64,000 nt of DNA from Devosia yakushimensis (lineage in GTDB: Bacteria > Pseudomonadota > Alphaproteobacteria > Rhizobiales > Devosiaceae): the NCBI RefSeq assembly GCF_030159855.1, contig NZ_BSNG01000001.1, forward strand, positions 1,116,001-1,180,000. Direction: 5' to 3'. A program made the position numbers and the translations under genes. This document shows, piece after piece, positions 42,679 through 51,446 of the stretch (position 1 is the stretch's first letter; the number at the start of each line of letters is the position of its first letter). The notes below the pieces were generated by a model that was not told the origin of the DNA, made no database searches, and was given only the letters and a program-made list of their open reading frames with translations.

Positions 42679-43913
42679 CGCGACAGAAACTGTTGCTGGC
42701 CCTGTCACTACTGGCGAGAATTGCGACCGGGCTCGTCAGCCTGCTGGTTCTGGCACGAGGCCTGGGGCCGGCAGATTATGGCTTCATCGCGACCGTATTG
42801 GCCTATTCCTCCATTGCCGCCTTGCTGACCGATTTCGGATTTTCGGTGCAAGCCCTGCGCGATATCGGCGCCGAGCCCCAACGGGCGGGTGCAATCATTG
42901 CCGCGTGTCTGCGGGTCAAGACCATCCTGGTGTTCGGCACGACACTGTTGGCGACTGCTGCGCTGTTTTTGATCGAGATCGATATGCCGTTGCGGCTTGC
43001 GGGCCTGCTGCTCTATGGCGCGATGATGATCATGTCCTATGGCGATCTGACCATGATCGCCTTGCGTGGCGTCGGGCGATATGAGGCTGAGGCTCGGGTC
43101 ACGCTCGCAGGGGCAGTGCTGTATGTGGCCATCGTGGCAGGTGCCGCGCTGGCAATGCCGGCGATTTTGCCGGTTGCCGTGGCCATTGCCGTGGCGCGGC
43201 TGCTGCAAACAATCCTCTGCTTTGTAGTGCTGCGGCGGCATGTAGTGCTGGAGAATTGTTTTTATAGACCGCTATTCGACACGGCTCGTTTCCTGCGCGG
43301 GTCATCGGCGCTGGCGCTGGACAGTATTCTGACCACGGCAGCCGCGCAGATCGATACGATCCTGGTCAGTGCGGTTCTCGGGCTGGAGGCGGCCGGCATC
43401 TATCAGGTGGCGGCGCGGATTGCCGGCTATGTGGTGCTGCCTATCCAGGTGCTGGCCGGTGTCTATATGCCAGCCCTGTCGCATCAGCACCACCGTGGGA
43501 TCAACGACGGCCTGGAGCCGCGCATGCACGGCGAATTCATCGCTATCGGCGTCGTGGCGGCGGCATTCACGGCCTTGGCGATGCCGATCCTAGGGCCGTG
43601 GTTGTTTGGCGCCGAGTTTGTCGTGCCCAATGCGATTTGGCTGGTGTTTGGCCTGCTCGTTCTTGCCCGGTTCATCGTTGCGGCATCCGGCATCGTCCTG
43701 ACGGCCCGGCACGCCGTCTGGTATCGGCTGGCCGGGCAGGGGGCGGGAATGGCAGGCATGGTCCTGGTCATGCCGATTGCCTTGATGACATTGGGCATGG
43801 TGGGGGCGCCGCTGGTTTCTCTGGCCGCTACATTGGTGACGCTAACGGTCTATTGGTGGGCGTTGCGGCGGCTCGACCGTCGCGGACCGCTCATCGAGGC
43901 AGCCGGGCCATGA
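42675..43913 (+). CDS. Wzx-type flippase (polysaccharide export membrane protein, second copy)
   Basis: A 412-residue polytopic protein, shorter than the Wzx at 841. ALSLLARIATGLVSLLVLAR and ARGLGPADYGFIATVLAYSS are the standard N-terminus of the Polysacc_synt family of MOP exporters. It would flip the lipid-linked repeat unit to the periplasm. The frame extends upstream, but ATG 42675 overlaps the previous stop in ATGA and gives the typical start. As the only flippase inside the glycosyltransferase operon, it is the better candidate for the repeat unit made by these enzymes. Confidence 0.86.
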   Translation: MTRQKLLLALSLLARIATGLVSLLVLARGLGPADYGFIATVLAYSSIAALLTDFGFSVQALRDIGAEPQRAGAIIAACLRVKTILVFGTTLLATAALFLIEIDMPLRLAGLLLYGAMMIMSYGDLTMIALRGVGRYEAEARVTLAGAVLYVAIVAGAALAMPAILPVAVAIAVARLLQTILCFVVLRRHVVLENCFYRPLFDTARFLRGSSALALDSILTTAAAQIDTILVSAVLGLEAAGIYQVAARIAGYVVLPIQVLAGVYMPALSHQHHRGINDGLEPRMHGEFIAIGVVAAAFTALAMPILGPWLFGAEFVVPNAIWLVFGLLVLARFIVAASGIVLTARHAVWYRLAGQGAGMAGMVLVMPIALMTLGMVGAPLVSLAATLVTLTVYWWALRRLDRRGPLIEAAGP

Positions 43914-45094
43914 AGGGGCTGCACATTGCCCTTTTGTGGCACACATTCGGACACGGCAATTTGGGTGTCGATGCCTTGGCACGGGGCAATGCCAGCGTGA
44001 TCAGGGCAGCTGCCGCCGCAGTGGGGGTGCCGGTCCGTTTCACATCACTGGGCACCGGGCAGAACCATGCCGTGCCCGATTTTCCAGACGACGTTGCCAT
44101 TGGCCCGGCACCGCGTTTGAAGCCGCTATTGAGGGGCAAATCCGACTTTATGGACGTGATACGGCGGTCGGACCTGGTATTCGATATCGGGGAGGGCGAC
44201 AGCTTTACCGATCTCTATGGCGGCCTCCGCTATGGCTTCCTGCTGGGCACCAAACTCGCCGTTTTGGCGGCGCGCCGCCCGTTGATCATTGCGCCGCAAA
44301 CCATTGGGCCGTTCGACAATCCTGTGCGGCGCTGGCTGGCAGCGGCGGTGTTGCGGCGGGCGGATGCAGTCTATACTCGCGACGGGCTGTCGACGGCGTT
44401 CCTGCAGGACAATGGTGTCCTGGCCAATACCGATGAATTCATCGACGTGGCGTTTGCTCTGCCCTTCGAGCGAGCGGGCAGAGTTGGCGGCCAAGTACGA
44501 GTCGGGATCAACGTGTCGGGCCTGCTCTATAATGGCGGCTATTCGGGGCGGAACGATCTGGGCATGCGCCTCGACTATGCGGCCTTGATGCATAAGCTGA
44601 TCGAGTCCCTGCTGGCGCGCCAAGATGTTGAAACGCATCTTATCGTCCATGTGACCGGCAATGGCGGACCCGACGACGACCTGCCCGTCGCGCGGCTTCT
44701 GGCGCGGCGCTATCCGGGGCTGGTCCTGGCGCCGGTCTTTGGCACCTCGGTGGAGGCAAAGGGCTATATTTCCGGCATGGATTATGTGGTTGCCGGGCGC
44801 ATGCATGCTGCCATCGCGGCCTTGTCGGCGGGTGTGCCCGTGATGCCGGTCGCCTATTCGCGCAAGTTCAACGGCCTTTTCGGCACGCTGGACTATCCGC
44901 ATATGGTGGATGGCAGGGCGACGTCCACCGAGGCCGCCCTTGCTGCCTTGATCGACGGCTTTGAGCGCCGGGCGGAGCTGCAAGACGCGGTCCGGCACGG
45001 TCTGGCGATCGCACGAAGGCGGCTCGCGGCCTATCAGGATACCGTTGCCGGGCTGCTCGAGGCCCGCGTCGCGGCCAGGCCGAGCAATAGATAG
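43910..45094 (+). CDS. Polysaccharide pyruvyl transferase family protein
   Basis: A 394-residue protein of the CsaB/GumL-like family that moves pyruvate from phosphoenolpyruvate to form ketals on sugars, adding negative charge. LLWHTFGHGNLGVDALARGN, DIGEGDSFTDLYGGLRYGF, LIIAPQTIGPFDNP and YISGMDYVVAGRMHAAIAAL (the conserved GRMH) are family motifs. It starts within ATGA at the flippase stop and is the last gene of the operon. Its 3' end overlaps the convergent third Wzy by 61 bp. A frame running further upstream is a shadow of the flippase gene. Pyruvylated exopolysaccharide is a reasonable prediction. Confidence 0.9.
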   Translation: MKGLHIALLWHTFGHGNLGVDALARGNASVIRAAAAAVGVPVRFTSLGTGQNHAVPDFPDDVAIGPAPRLKPLLRGKSDFMDVIRRSDLVFDIGEGDSFTDLYGGLRYGFLLGTKLAVLAARRPLIIAPQTIGPFDNPVRRWLAAAVLRRADAVYTRDGLSTAFLQDNGVLANTDEFIDVAFALPFERAGRVGGQVRVGINVSGLLYNGGYSGRNDLGMRLDYAALMHKLIESLLARQDVETHLIVHVTGNGGPDDDLPVARLLARRYPGLVLAPVFGTSVEAKGYISGMDYVVAGRMHAAIAALSAGVPVMPVAYSRKFNGLFGTLDYPHMVDGRATSTEAALAALIDGFERRAELQDAVRHGLAIARRRLAAYQDTVAGLLEARVAARPSNR

Positions 45095-46341
45095 ATGATC
45101 GCCATATTGTCGGGAATGGTGAGAACTGTTTGTCCCACCAGGATAGCCACTGCCGTCGCGAGATAGGCCGATTGCAAATTGCGCTCGACGGCGGACAGGG
45201 CATTGCCGATGCCTGCGGCCATGGTGGCGATCGCGGCAACAAGCAATCCAAGCAGCAAGGCCAGGCCGATCAGGCCGAAATCGACGGCGGCCGACAGATA
45301 GAAATTGTCGATGGTGCGGATATTGTGCCGGCCGATAAGGCCGGCAATATCGGGGGAACGACCGTCGCCATAGCCAGTTAGAGGGCGCTCTTCCAAAGCT
45401 CGCAGGCCGTTGGACAGCATTTCGGCGCGGACATTAGTGCTCATCTGTTCGGCCACGGTGTCGCCTCGGATCAGCAAGTCGAGCAGGCCCTGCAGAGGAG
45501 CGGCCAGAAGCAGAACCGCCAATCCAAGACCGGCCAAACTGATGAAAAGGCGCTTTGGCGTTGCCTTGCCGCCAAGCAGCGTGAGGAAAGCATAGGTGCC
45601 CAATGCGGCGATCAGCACGACTATGCCGGAGCGAGCGCCTGCGATGAGCAAGGCCACCGGAATGCAGCACAGCGCGGCCACCCCGAGCAGCCGCATAATG
45701 CCGCGGCCGAAGCGGCACATATGCAGGGCCAGGGGTGCCATGGCGCCTGAATATTGCGCGAAGACAATGGAATGGCTGAAGAGCGAGGCGGCGCGATAGG
45801 CGCCATCTCGGTAGAATGCCGTGACCTGGCGGCTTGCACTGACAACGGCCTCGGCGCCGAGCCCGGAAAAATTTATGCCCAGGATATCGGCAAAGGTGCG
45901 CTCCACCGACCATTCATAGAGGCCGACAAGCGTGGCCACGACGAGAGCGAGCAACAGCGCGAACGGGATCGTGCGGCGTGTCGTCGGGCGGGGAAGGGCG
46001 ATCAGCCCGAGCAGCAGGATGGATTCGCCATAGATCACGCTGCGCAGGGTGATCGCGATGGATTCCTGTGGGGTCTGGCCGAAGATGTCGCAGAAGAGGC
46101 GCCATAGAATCCAGACGAGATAGAGCAGGAACGCCGGGCGGTGCCGGGAAATGGTGGATGCCACATGAGAGCGTATCCGAACCTCGCTCAGGCTGAAGAC
46201 GAATATGGCCAGCATTGCCAGGGTCAGCACTGAAAATGGCGAGATGGCGATGCCCAGGGGCGTCGGAAACAGCCAGTATTTCGGCCAGGCGATCAGCAGG
46301 AAAACGAGAACCGGGAAGGCGGCATTGTAGGCTCGGATCAT
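45034..46341 (-). CDS. Wzy-type polymerase / O-antigen ligase-like membrane protein (third of three)
   Basis: A 435-residue polytopic membrane protein. The N-terminus (LVFLLIAWPKYWLFPTPLGI) starts a series of about ten helices, and the loop GLRALEERPLTGYGDGRSPD with IRTIDNFYLSAAVDFGLIGL is the Wzy_C-like region. ATG 46341 is preceded by GAG at seven bases; the longer upstream frame has no support. It is the last gene of a minus-strand set with Wzc (47695) and the spike-like pair. Its last 61 bp overlap the convergent pyruvyl transferase gene, an unusually long tail-to-tail overlap. Its place makes it the probable polymerase for the operon at 38267-45094. Confidence 0.82.
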   Translation of the reverse strand: MIRAYNAAFPVLVFLLIAWPKYWLFPTPLGIAISPFSVLTLAMLAIFVFSLSEVRIRSHVASTISRHRPAFLLYLVWILWRLFCDIFGQTPQESIAITLRSVIYGESILLLGLIALPRPTTRRTIPFALLLALVVATLVGLYEWSVERTFADILGINFSGLGAEAVVSASRQVTAFYRDGAYRAASLFSHSIVFAQYSGAMAPLALHMCRFGRGIMRLLGVAALCCIPVALLIAGARSGIVVLIAALGTYAFLTLLGGKATPKRLFISLAGLGLAVLLLAAPLQGLLDLLIRGDTVAEQMSTNVRAEMLSNGLRALEERPLTGYGDGRSPDIAGLIGRHNIRTIDNFYLSAAVDFGLIGLALLLGLLVAAIATMAAGIGNALSAVERNLQSAYLATAVAILVGQTVLTIPDNMAIIYLLLGLAATRASSSPATVS

Positions 46342-46387
46342 GGTTTGCTCATGCCGTGGAATTGCCGCCCTGTCCCGGTTCCCAAAG

Positions 46388-47344
46388 TCATGACTGATCC
46401 GACCATAACCATTGGATGAAGCCGCCCGTGTCATCGGCGGGCAGCGTATAGGCGCCGCCGGGAACACTGACTGCCTGGGGCGCTCCGGCCCGCCATTGAC
46501 GCAAGGTATGGGCGCCGGCAGGTAGGGAGAGCACAGCCTGATCCTGGCGACGCGTTTCGCTGGCGCCGAAGGTGAGGATGGGCGAGGTTGGCTTGCCGGT
46601 TTCCATCTGCGTGCCCCACAGGCAATAGCTGCCCGCCTGCCGGGTCGAATTGCCATTGGCGGTGCAGACATAGCTGGAAAGGCCGCCGGAGGCCGTGTTG
46701 GGCACCGCACCGGTCATGCTCAGGCGATACCAGCCGTTACCCTCGGGAGTGAGGGCGTGACTGTGCAGAACCGCGTTGCCGAAGACGCTCGCCGTGCCCA
46801 CAGTCATCGTCTGCAAGTCGAGCCAGACATTGAGCCCATGGGCAACATTGTCGGAAAACATGAAGCGGACCCATGCGGACCCATCATATTTGAACGACTG
46901 GGACCAGGAATAGGTGGTGCCACCCAATGTACTCAGCGAATGGCGGGTGACCCCATCGGTATTCCCGCTGCCCTGGATCGCTCGTTTGCCATGGGCATCG
47001 CGGGCAGGGCTGCTGCCCGCCGGCAGATTTGCGAGCGTGGTGCCGGTCAGCAAGATACCGGCGCCGGAATTGCCGGTGTTAAAGACCACTGTGTTGGTGC
47101 GCTCCGGCTCAAGGCTCAGCCCGAGGTCTGAAATGGCGGGTTGTCCGGGGCCGGCCGCCTGCCAATGACCGGCGTTTGTCCGCACCAGCCGGTCGGAAGC
47201 GCGGGCGAAGGTTAGCGCATCCGTCAGCGGCACATGGCGGCCGCCGGCAATGCTGCGGCCAGAGGCAAAGTCGATGCCGAACCAGGTATCGGATGGCCAG
47301 GGTGTCGTTCTGGGCTGGCCCGGGGCCAGACTCAGGGCCAGCAT
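46388..47344 (-). CDS. Phage/GTA head-spike fibre-like protein
   Basis: A 318-residue protein, beta-rich, without signal peptide. Its first half (IDFASGRSIAGGRHVPLTDA, then FARASDRLVRTNAGHWQAAG and LGLSLEPERTNTVVFN) closely matches the pattern of phage head-spike fibre domain proteins, in which a FTRAS-like strand, a name-of-variable loop and an EPxRTN motif recur. The second half has GNGWYRLSMTGAVPN and carbohydrate-binding-like strands. In Rhodobacter capsulatus the GTA head spikes (GhsB with base GhsA) bind the capsule. It follows the base gene directly in TAATG, so the pair is co-translated, and it lies 46 bp upstream of a Wzy. A surface polysaccharide-binding role is inferred. Confidence 0.68.
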   Translation of the reverse strand: MLALSLAPGQPRTTPWPSDTWFGIDFASGRSIAGGRHVPLTDALTFARASDRLVRTNAGHWQAAGPGQPAISDLGLSLEPERTNTVVFNTGNSGAGILLTGTTLANLPAGSSPARDAHGKRAIQGSGNTDGVTRHSLSTLGGTTYSWSQSFKYDGSAWVRFMFSDNVAHGLNVWLDLQTMTVGTASVFGNAVLHSHALTPEGNGWYRLSMTGAVPNTASGGLSSYVCTANGNSTRQAGSYCLWGTQMETGKPTSPILTFGASETRRQDQAVLSLPAGAHTLRQWRAGAPQAVSVPGGAYTLPADDTGGFIQWLWSDQS

Positions 47345-47607
47345 TAGAGGAGCCCCACAATGGCCGTGGCGGTAGTGCCGGTGGCCTTGATGCGGCGCAG
47401 CCGCAGGGGCAGCAGCGTGCCGCCGGGCACGCCGGCCAGCGTCACGTCCGCGCCGCTTGCCAATGTAACCGCGAGGTTGCCGGTGGCACCGACATAGATG
47501 GCGCGGGTGATCTCTGCGAGATCGGCGCCATCGTTGGGCGCTACGGCAAAGCCGTGCGTGGCAGGGGATTCAAGGCCAATAGCGTGATCGGAGAAGCGGT
47601 CGGGCAT
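47344..47607 (-). CDS. Spike base protein, RCAP_Rcc01079 (GhsA)-like
   Basis: An 87-residue protein. The start MPDRFSDHAIGLESPATHGF, the middle DLAEITRAIYVGATGNLAVT and the end VPGGTLLPLRLRRIKATGTT fit, from memory, the small spike base family named after R. capsulatus rcc01079, part of the gene transfer agent head. It is full length. AGGAC lies eight bases before the ATG. In phages and GTAs such a protein attaches a fibre to the capsid; here no capsid, portal or terminase gene is within the window. It sits 87 bp downstream of the Wzc-type kinase and overlaps the start of the fibre-like gene. Confidence 0.72.
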   Translation of the reverse strand: MPDRFSDHAIGLESPATHGFAVAPNDGADLAEITRAIYVGATGNLAVTLASGADVTLAGVPGGTLLPLRLRRIKATGTTATAIVGLL

Positions 47608-47694
47608 AAAACGATGTCCTGTTCGGGATGAAGATGCCCAATGCTAGTTGGCGGCTACCGCGCGGGGATTAGTCGAACAAGTCGTGGAGCAGGC

Positions 47695-49809
47695 TTACTG
47701 CAGCTCGGTGTAATAGGTGCCGTATTTGCGCATGTAGGAAGCCCTGGTGCGGTCCTGCTGGTTGATGATGGCGACGATCCCGGTACCCGGCGCCATGGCC
47801 TCGGTGAGGCTGGCAAGGGCCTGTTTGGCATCGAGCTGGGAGGTGCTGACCCAACGAGTCACGAAAACGATCGCATCCGCCACCGGGGCAACGTAAAGCG
47901 CGTCGACCACCGGCCCCACTGGCGGGGTGTCGAGGATCACCACGTCGAATGTGTGCCGCGCTGCGCGCATCAGGCGGGCAAAGGATTGGCCGGTCAGCAA
48001 CTGGTCGGTCGGCACGTCGCTGCGATGCGCGCCGACGATGAAGGTGGCGTCTGTCATGGTATCGGCGGAGATGATGCCATTGAGGCCGTCCATTTCATTG
48101 CCATCGAGAAATTCCAGCAGGCCATGGGACGGCTCAAGGCCGAGATGCCGGTGCAGACTGGGCTTGCGCAGGTCGCAATCGATCAACAATGTGCGGCTGC
48201 CCGACAATGCGTAGGAGCGGGCAAGGGACAGGGCCAATGTGGTCTTGCCTTCGCCAGGTGCGGTCGAGCTGATCATGATCACCCGTCCCTTGTCATCGTC
48301 CGCCGCCGGTTTTCCGTTCCGCAGTGTCTGCTGCAGCGTGGCCCGAAGCCGCCGAACGGATTCGGCGAAGACCGAAAGGGGAGCCGCGACCATCAGATTG
48401 GCGAGGCTTTCCTTGTCCGCCCGCGCCTTCTGCCGGGGGACGGCGCTGGCGACACGCGTCTTTAGCACTGCACCCAACTGCGCCTCGCTGGTGAAGCCAC
48501 CGATGAAGTTCTCATACAGAAAGGCCAGAGCAATACCGAGTCCGATGGCAGCAAAGCCTGCCAGTGCCATGATCAGCGGCCGATTGGGAAAGGCGGGAGA
48601 TTGCGGGGCCAGGGCGGGCGAGACGATGCGGCTGTCGGCGACCTGCAAATCGGCCTGAGTTTCCAGATCCTGCAGGCGCGAGAGCAGCAATTGATACTGG
48701 CTGCGAGCCAGTTCGGCATTCTGCCGCAAGCCGTAGAGATCGGTGAGGATCGCGGCGGGCAAGGCGCTGGCGATCACGGACTGCCGCAATTGCTGGCGCA
48801 GCTCGGCCTCCTGCTGCTGGGCAGCGGTGATGGCGTTGCGCAGTCCAGCGACCTCCAGGCTTGCCGTATCGCGCAGACTCATATCGAGAGCGGCCAATTG
48901 CTCGTCGAGGTCCGTGGCATCCGCTGTGGCGAGCCGGGCAGTAAGCTCGGTGCGTTGCCGGGCCAGTTCGGTCAAGGCCGAGGATTGCAGGGAGGCCACC
49001 AGCGCCTGCCAATCGGCATTCGCCAGATCGGCCTGTGCGGCATCGGCCAGCTGCGACCGTGCCCGGCGGTTTGCCTCCAATTGCGCTATCTGCTGGCGGG
49101 TCTGCATCAGATCGGGCCGGCCGATCTCGGTGGCGATACGGGCAACATTGCTGTCGATAAAGCTGTCGAATGCGCCTTCCGAAGCGGTGATAGCGTCGCG
49201 GGCCTGCTGGATGCGCGCTTGCAGGATGTCACGCGAAGAAAGGGTGCTGGCCACTTTGGCCGCCACCTGATCGTCGATATAGGCCCCAGCCACCGCATTG
49301 GCGATGCGTGCCGCCTGCTCTGAATCGGGGGATCGACCCTGCACCGAAATGAGATAGGTGAGGCCCCGACGCTGGATGCTGACGGCATTGCGCAGATTGT
49401 TCAGCACCTGATGCAGCGCCTCCGCTGCAGTGGGCGGCTGCGGCTCGTAAAGGCGCAGCAGGGTCAGAATGCGCTCGCGCAGGGAGAGGGAAGCGCCCAG
49501 TTCGGCATCGGCCGTGAGGTTCTCGGCCTCGATGACCTTGAGCAGCACGTTATCCGAACGCAGGATTTCCACTTCGCTATCGATGCGGGCGCTGTCGCTG
49601 ACGCCGCTCCCGATCTGCGCGTCGGGATCGAGCAGGTTCTTGCGGCTCGGATCGACGAGGATCAGCGCTGTCGCTGAATAGATCGGGGTCAAGGAGAAGG
49701 CGACGAGGCCCGCCAGGGTCACGACGACGATTACCGAGGCGACAATCAATCGCAATTGCCTGCGCAGAAGTCCGAGGACATTGCGCAGGTCGACTTCGGC
49801 ATCTTCCAT
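47695..49809 (-). CDS. Wzc-like polysaccharide co-polymerase with tyrosine-kinase domain (second copy)
   Basis: A 704-residue paralogue of the protein at 15460 with the same order: an N-terminal membrane segment in the Wzz domain (LIVASVIVVVTLAGLVAFSL), a long helical periplasmic region, a second membrane segment near 420 and a cytoplasmic BY-kinase. Walker A is TAPGEGKTT near 515-523, Walker A' is LLIDCDLRKP, and Walker B is VVILDTPPVG near 620. The tail YMRKYGTYYTELQ has four tyrosines, more than the first copy, so autophosphorylation is more likely here. GAGG lies eight bases before the ATG. It heads the minus-strand set with spike-like proteins and the third Wzy. Confidence 0.92.
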   Translation of the reverse strand: MEDAEVDLRNVLGLLRRQLRLIVASVIVVVTLAGLVAFSLTPIYSATALILVDPSRKNLLDPDAQIGSGVSDSARIDSEVEILRSDNVLLKVIEAENLTADAELGASLSLRERILTLLRLYEPQPPTAAEALHQVLNNLRNAVSIQRRGLTYLISVQGRSPDSEQAARIANAVAGAYIDDQVAAKVASTLSSRDILQARIQQARDAITASEGAFDSFIDSNVARIATEIGRPDLMQTRQQIAQLEANRRARSQLADAAQADLANADWQALVASLQSSALTELARQRTELTARLATADATDLDEQLAALDMSLRDTASLEVAGLRNAITAAQQQEAELRQQLRQSVIASALPAAILTDLYGLRQNAELARSQYQLLLSRLQDLETQADLQVADSRIVSPALAPQSPAFPNRPLIMALAGFAAIGLGIALAFLYENFIGGFTSEAQLGAVLKTRVASAVPRQKARADKESLANLMVAAPLSVFAESVRRLRATLQQTLRNGKPAADDDKGRVIMISSTAPGEGKTTLALSLARSYALSGSRTLLIDCDLRKPSLHRHLGLEPSHGLLEFLDGNEMDGLNGIISADTMTDATFIVGAHRSDVPTDQLLTGQSFARLMRAARHTFDVVILDTPPVGPVVDALYVAPVADAIVFVTRWVSTSQLDAKQALASLTEAMAPGTGIVAIINQQDRTRASYMRKYGTYYTELQ

Positions 49810-49899
49810 TCGATCTTCCTCGCCCCCACGGGAATAGTCGATGGCTCATCATGCGATGCCAGGCAATTTTCGGCAATTGCTATCGGGGCTTAGCCTGGC

Positions 49900-49908
49900 A
49901 AAAAAAAA
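49900..49908 (-). terminator. Poly-T tract downstream of tRNA-Thr
   Basis: On the minus strand nine T residues follow the tRNA by about 18 bases. The preceding sequence folds only weakly (TTGCCAG and its near-complement flank the tract), so this is a possible, not proven, transcription stop. Confidence 0.3.
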
Positions 49909-49926
49909 CTGGCAATGTTGGGGGAG

Positions 49927-50002
<76 letters not shown>

Positions 50003-50012
50003 AATGCGATGC

Positions 50013-50041
50013 CATCTAGCATCGAAGGCGCTCGCGGGCAA
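50013..50041 (-). promoter_or_regulatory. Candidate sigma-70-type promoter for tRNA-Thr
   Basis: Read on the minus strand: TTGCCC at 50041-50036, exactly 17 bases, then TAGATG at 50018-50013. The -10 box ends 10 bases before the first tRNA nucleotide, which would start transcription a few bases upstream of the tRNA. Spacing and position are right; the boxes match consensus only in part. Confidence 0.5.
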
Positions 50042-50342
50042 CGGGGATTGATAAGGTGATACCAATCCCGGCGATTTTATTGCGTTCTTGATGAATCTCC
50101 GATGTCGGCGGCCCTGGGCAGTGCTCCTCGAGAGAATTCCTGCACACGTCTATTCACGTAAGCAAAAACCGTCAGACTTAACGTAAATAATCTGTTGAAA
50201 TTCCTGCATCGTCTTTTTCGATTTACGGTCTGCTCCATTTCCTCGTCTGGATTAGTCCAATGTCGAAGCGCGTTGTTGTTGGTGAATGGCAGATGTTTTC
50301 CTGCCCGGTGGCGCGGCCAGTCGGGCCGGGAGGGGTGCTGCC

Positions 50343-51218
50343 ATGAGACGGCGTGTTCCGCGGCCAATTGCATTTCGTCCGGTGCGACGGGGACGGCCAG
50401 CGCTCCCGACGCGGTTTTATCCGCGCTTTGAGTCGGTGGAAATCGGCGGGCTGCCGGTGGCGCGACTGGACCGCAGGCAGACGGCGCGCCTGTTGATCGA
50501 CCTCGCGCTCAAATACCGCCGTCGCGACCGGCCCTGGATCGCCACCAGCATCAATGGCCAGGTTCTGTCCGAGGCCGCGCGGCATTCGGGCCTGCGTGAG
50601 GCCGTGCGTTTTGCCGATGTGATCAGCTGTGACGGGCAACCCCTGGTTATGGCCAGTCGGCGGATAACCGGCTTTGCCCTGCCGGAGCGCGTGGCGACGA
50701 CCGACCTTTTCCACGATGTCGTCGCGGTGGCGCGCGAGCGGGTGGTGAGCATGTATTTCCTGGGCGGCACGGAGGCGGAAAATGCCCGCGCGGTTGATGC
50801 GGTGCGCGACCGCTACCCGCATTTGCGGATCGTGGGGCAGGGGCATGGCTATCACAGCCATCGCCAGTGGATCGGGGTGGTACGGGATATCGACCGGATT
50901 GGTCCGGACATCCTCTGGCTGGGACTGGGCGTGCCGCGCGAGCAGGAATTCTACATGCGTTTTGCCCATGCCATGCCCAATGTCGGGGTGATCAAGACCA
51001 GCGGTGGCCTGTTCAATTTCCTCTCGGCCTCGGCGCTGCGGGCTCCGCAATGGATGCAGGATATGGGCCTGGAATGGGCTTATCGCATGGGGCGCGAGCC
51101 GCGGCGGCTGATGTTCCGCTATCTCACCACCAGCCCCCACGCCGCGCTGCTTATGCTCACGCGGCAGAAGTGGGGCAAGGGGATAGCCGAGCTCGGCGAG
51201 CGGATCGACCGTTGGTAA
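50343..51218 (+). CDS. WecG/TagA/CpsF family glycosyltransferase (GT26)
   Basis: A 291-residue enzyme. ATSINGQVLSEAARHSGLRE, then DVISCDGQPLVMASRRITG and MYFLGGTEAENARAV, and PDILWLGLGVPREQEFYMRF form the full signature of the GT26 family, which transfers N-acetylmannosaminuronate or glucose/glucuronate to lipid-linked sugars early in polymer synthesis. ATG 50343 has GGAGGGG about seven bases upstream; a frame from 50286 has no such site. The 340 bp upstream, shared with the divergent tRNA-Thr, hold no other gene. It probably adds the second sugar after the initiating transferase. Alone on the plus strand. Confidence 0.92.
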   Translation: MRRRVPRPIAFRPVRRGRPALPTRFYPRFESVEIGGLPVARLDRRQTARLLIDLALKYRRRDRPWIATSINGQVLSEAARHSGLREAVRFADVISCDGQPLVMASRRITGFALPERVATTDLFHDVVAVARERVVSMYFLGGTEAENARAVDAVRDRYPHLRIVGQGHGYHSHRQWIGVVRDIDRIGPDILWLGLGVPREQEFYMRFAHAMPNVGVIKTSGGLFNFLSASALRAPQWMQDMGLEWAYRMGREPRRLMFRYLTTSPHAALLMLTRQKWGKGIAELGERIDRW

Positions 51219-51335
51219 TATATTTTAACCGCGTGAACTATTTTTCTGCGTTTGCCGGTCGCTGCGCACATTCAAACGCGACCTGGGCGGAGCTCGGCAG
51301 TTCTATAACGCGTCTTGTCCGGAAGGGAGATGAAT

Positions 51336-51404
51336 ATGCTTCAAGCTTGCGCAGCAAGGGTTTCCGGCGTTTTCTGGCTTGATGCAGCCACGATCCGGGG
51401 CTAA
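51336..51404 (+). CDS. Possible short leader open frame upstream of cysD
   Basis: ATG 51336 follows AGGGAG at six bases and opens 22 residues, MLQACAARVSGVFWLDAATI plus two more, ending 42 bases before cysD. It has one cysteine only and no evident attenuator, so regulation by cysteine is not supported by sequence. It may equally be untranslated leader. Recorded because of the good ribosome site. Confidence 0.22.
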   Translation: MLQACAARVSGVFWLDAATIRG

Positions 51405-51446
51405 CCAATCAGCCTAGGCGAGTGCCGTATTTGAGCGGCTAGGAGC

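Noticed and set aside
51219..51446. Sulfur-related riboswitch upstream of cysD
   Set aside because: No SAM-type riboswitch core or clear terminator/antiterminator pair could be recognised.
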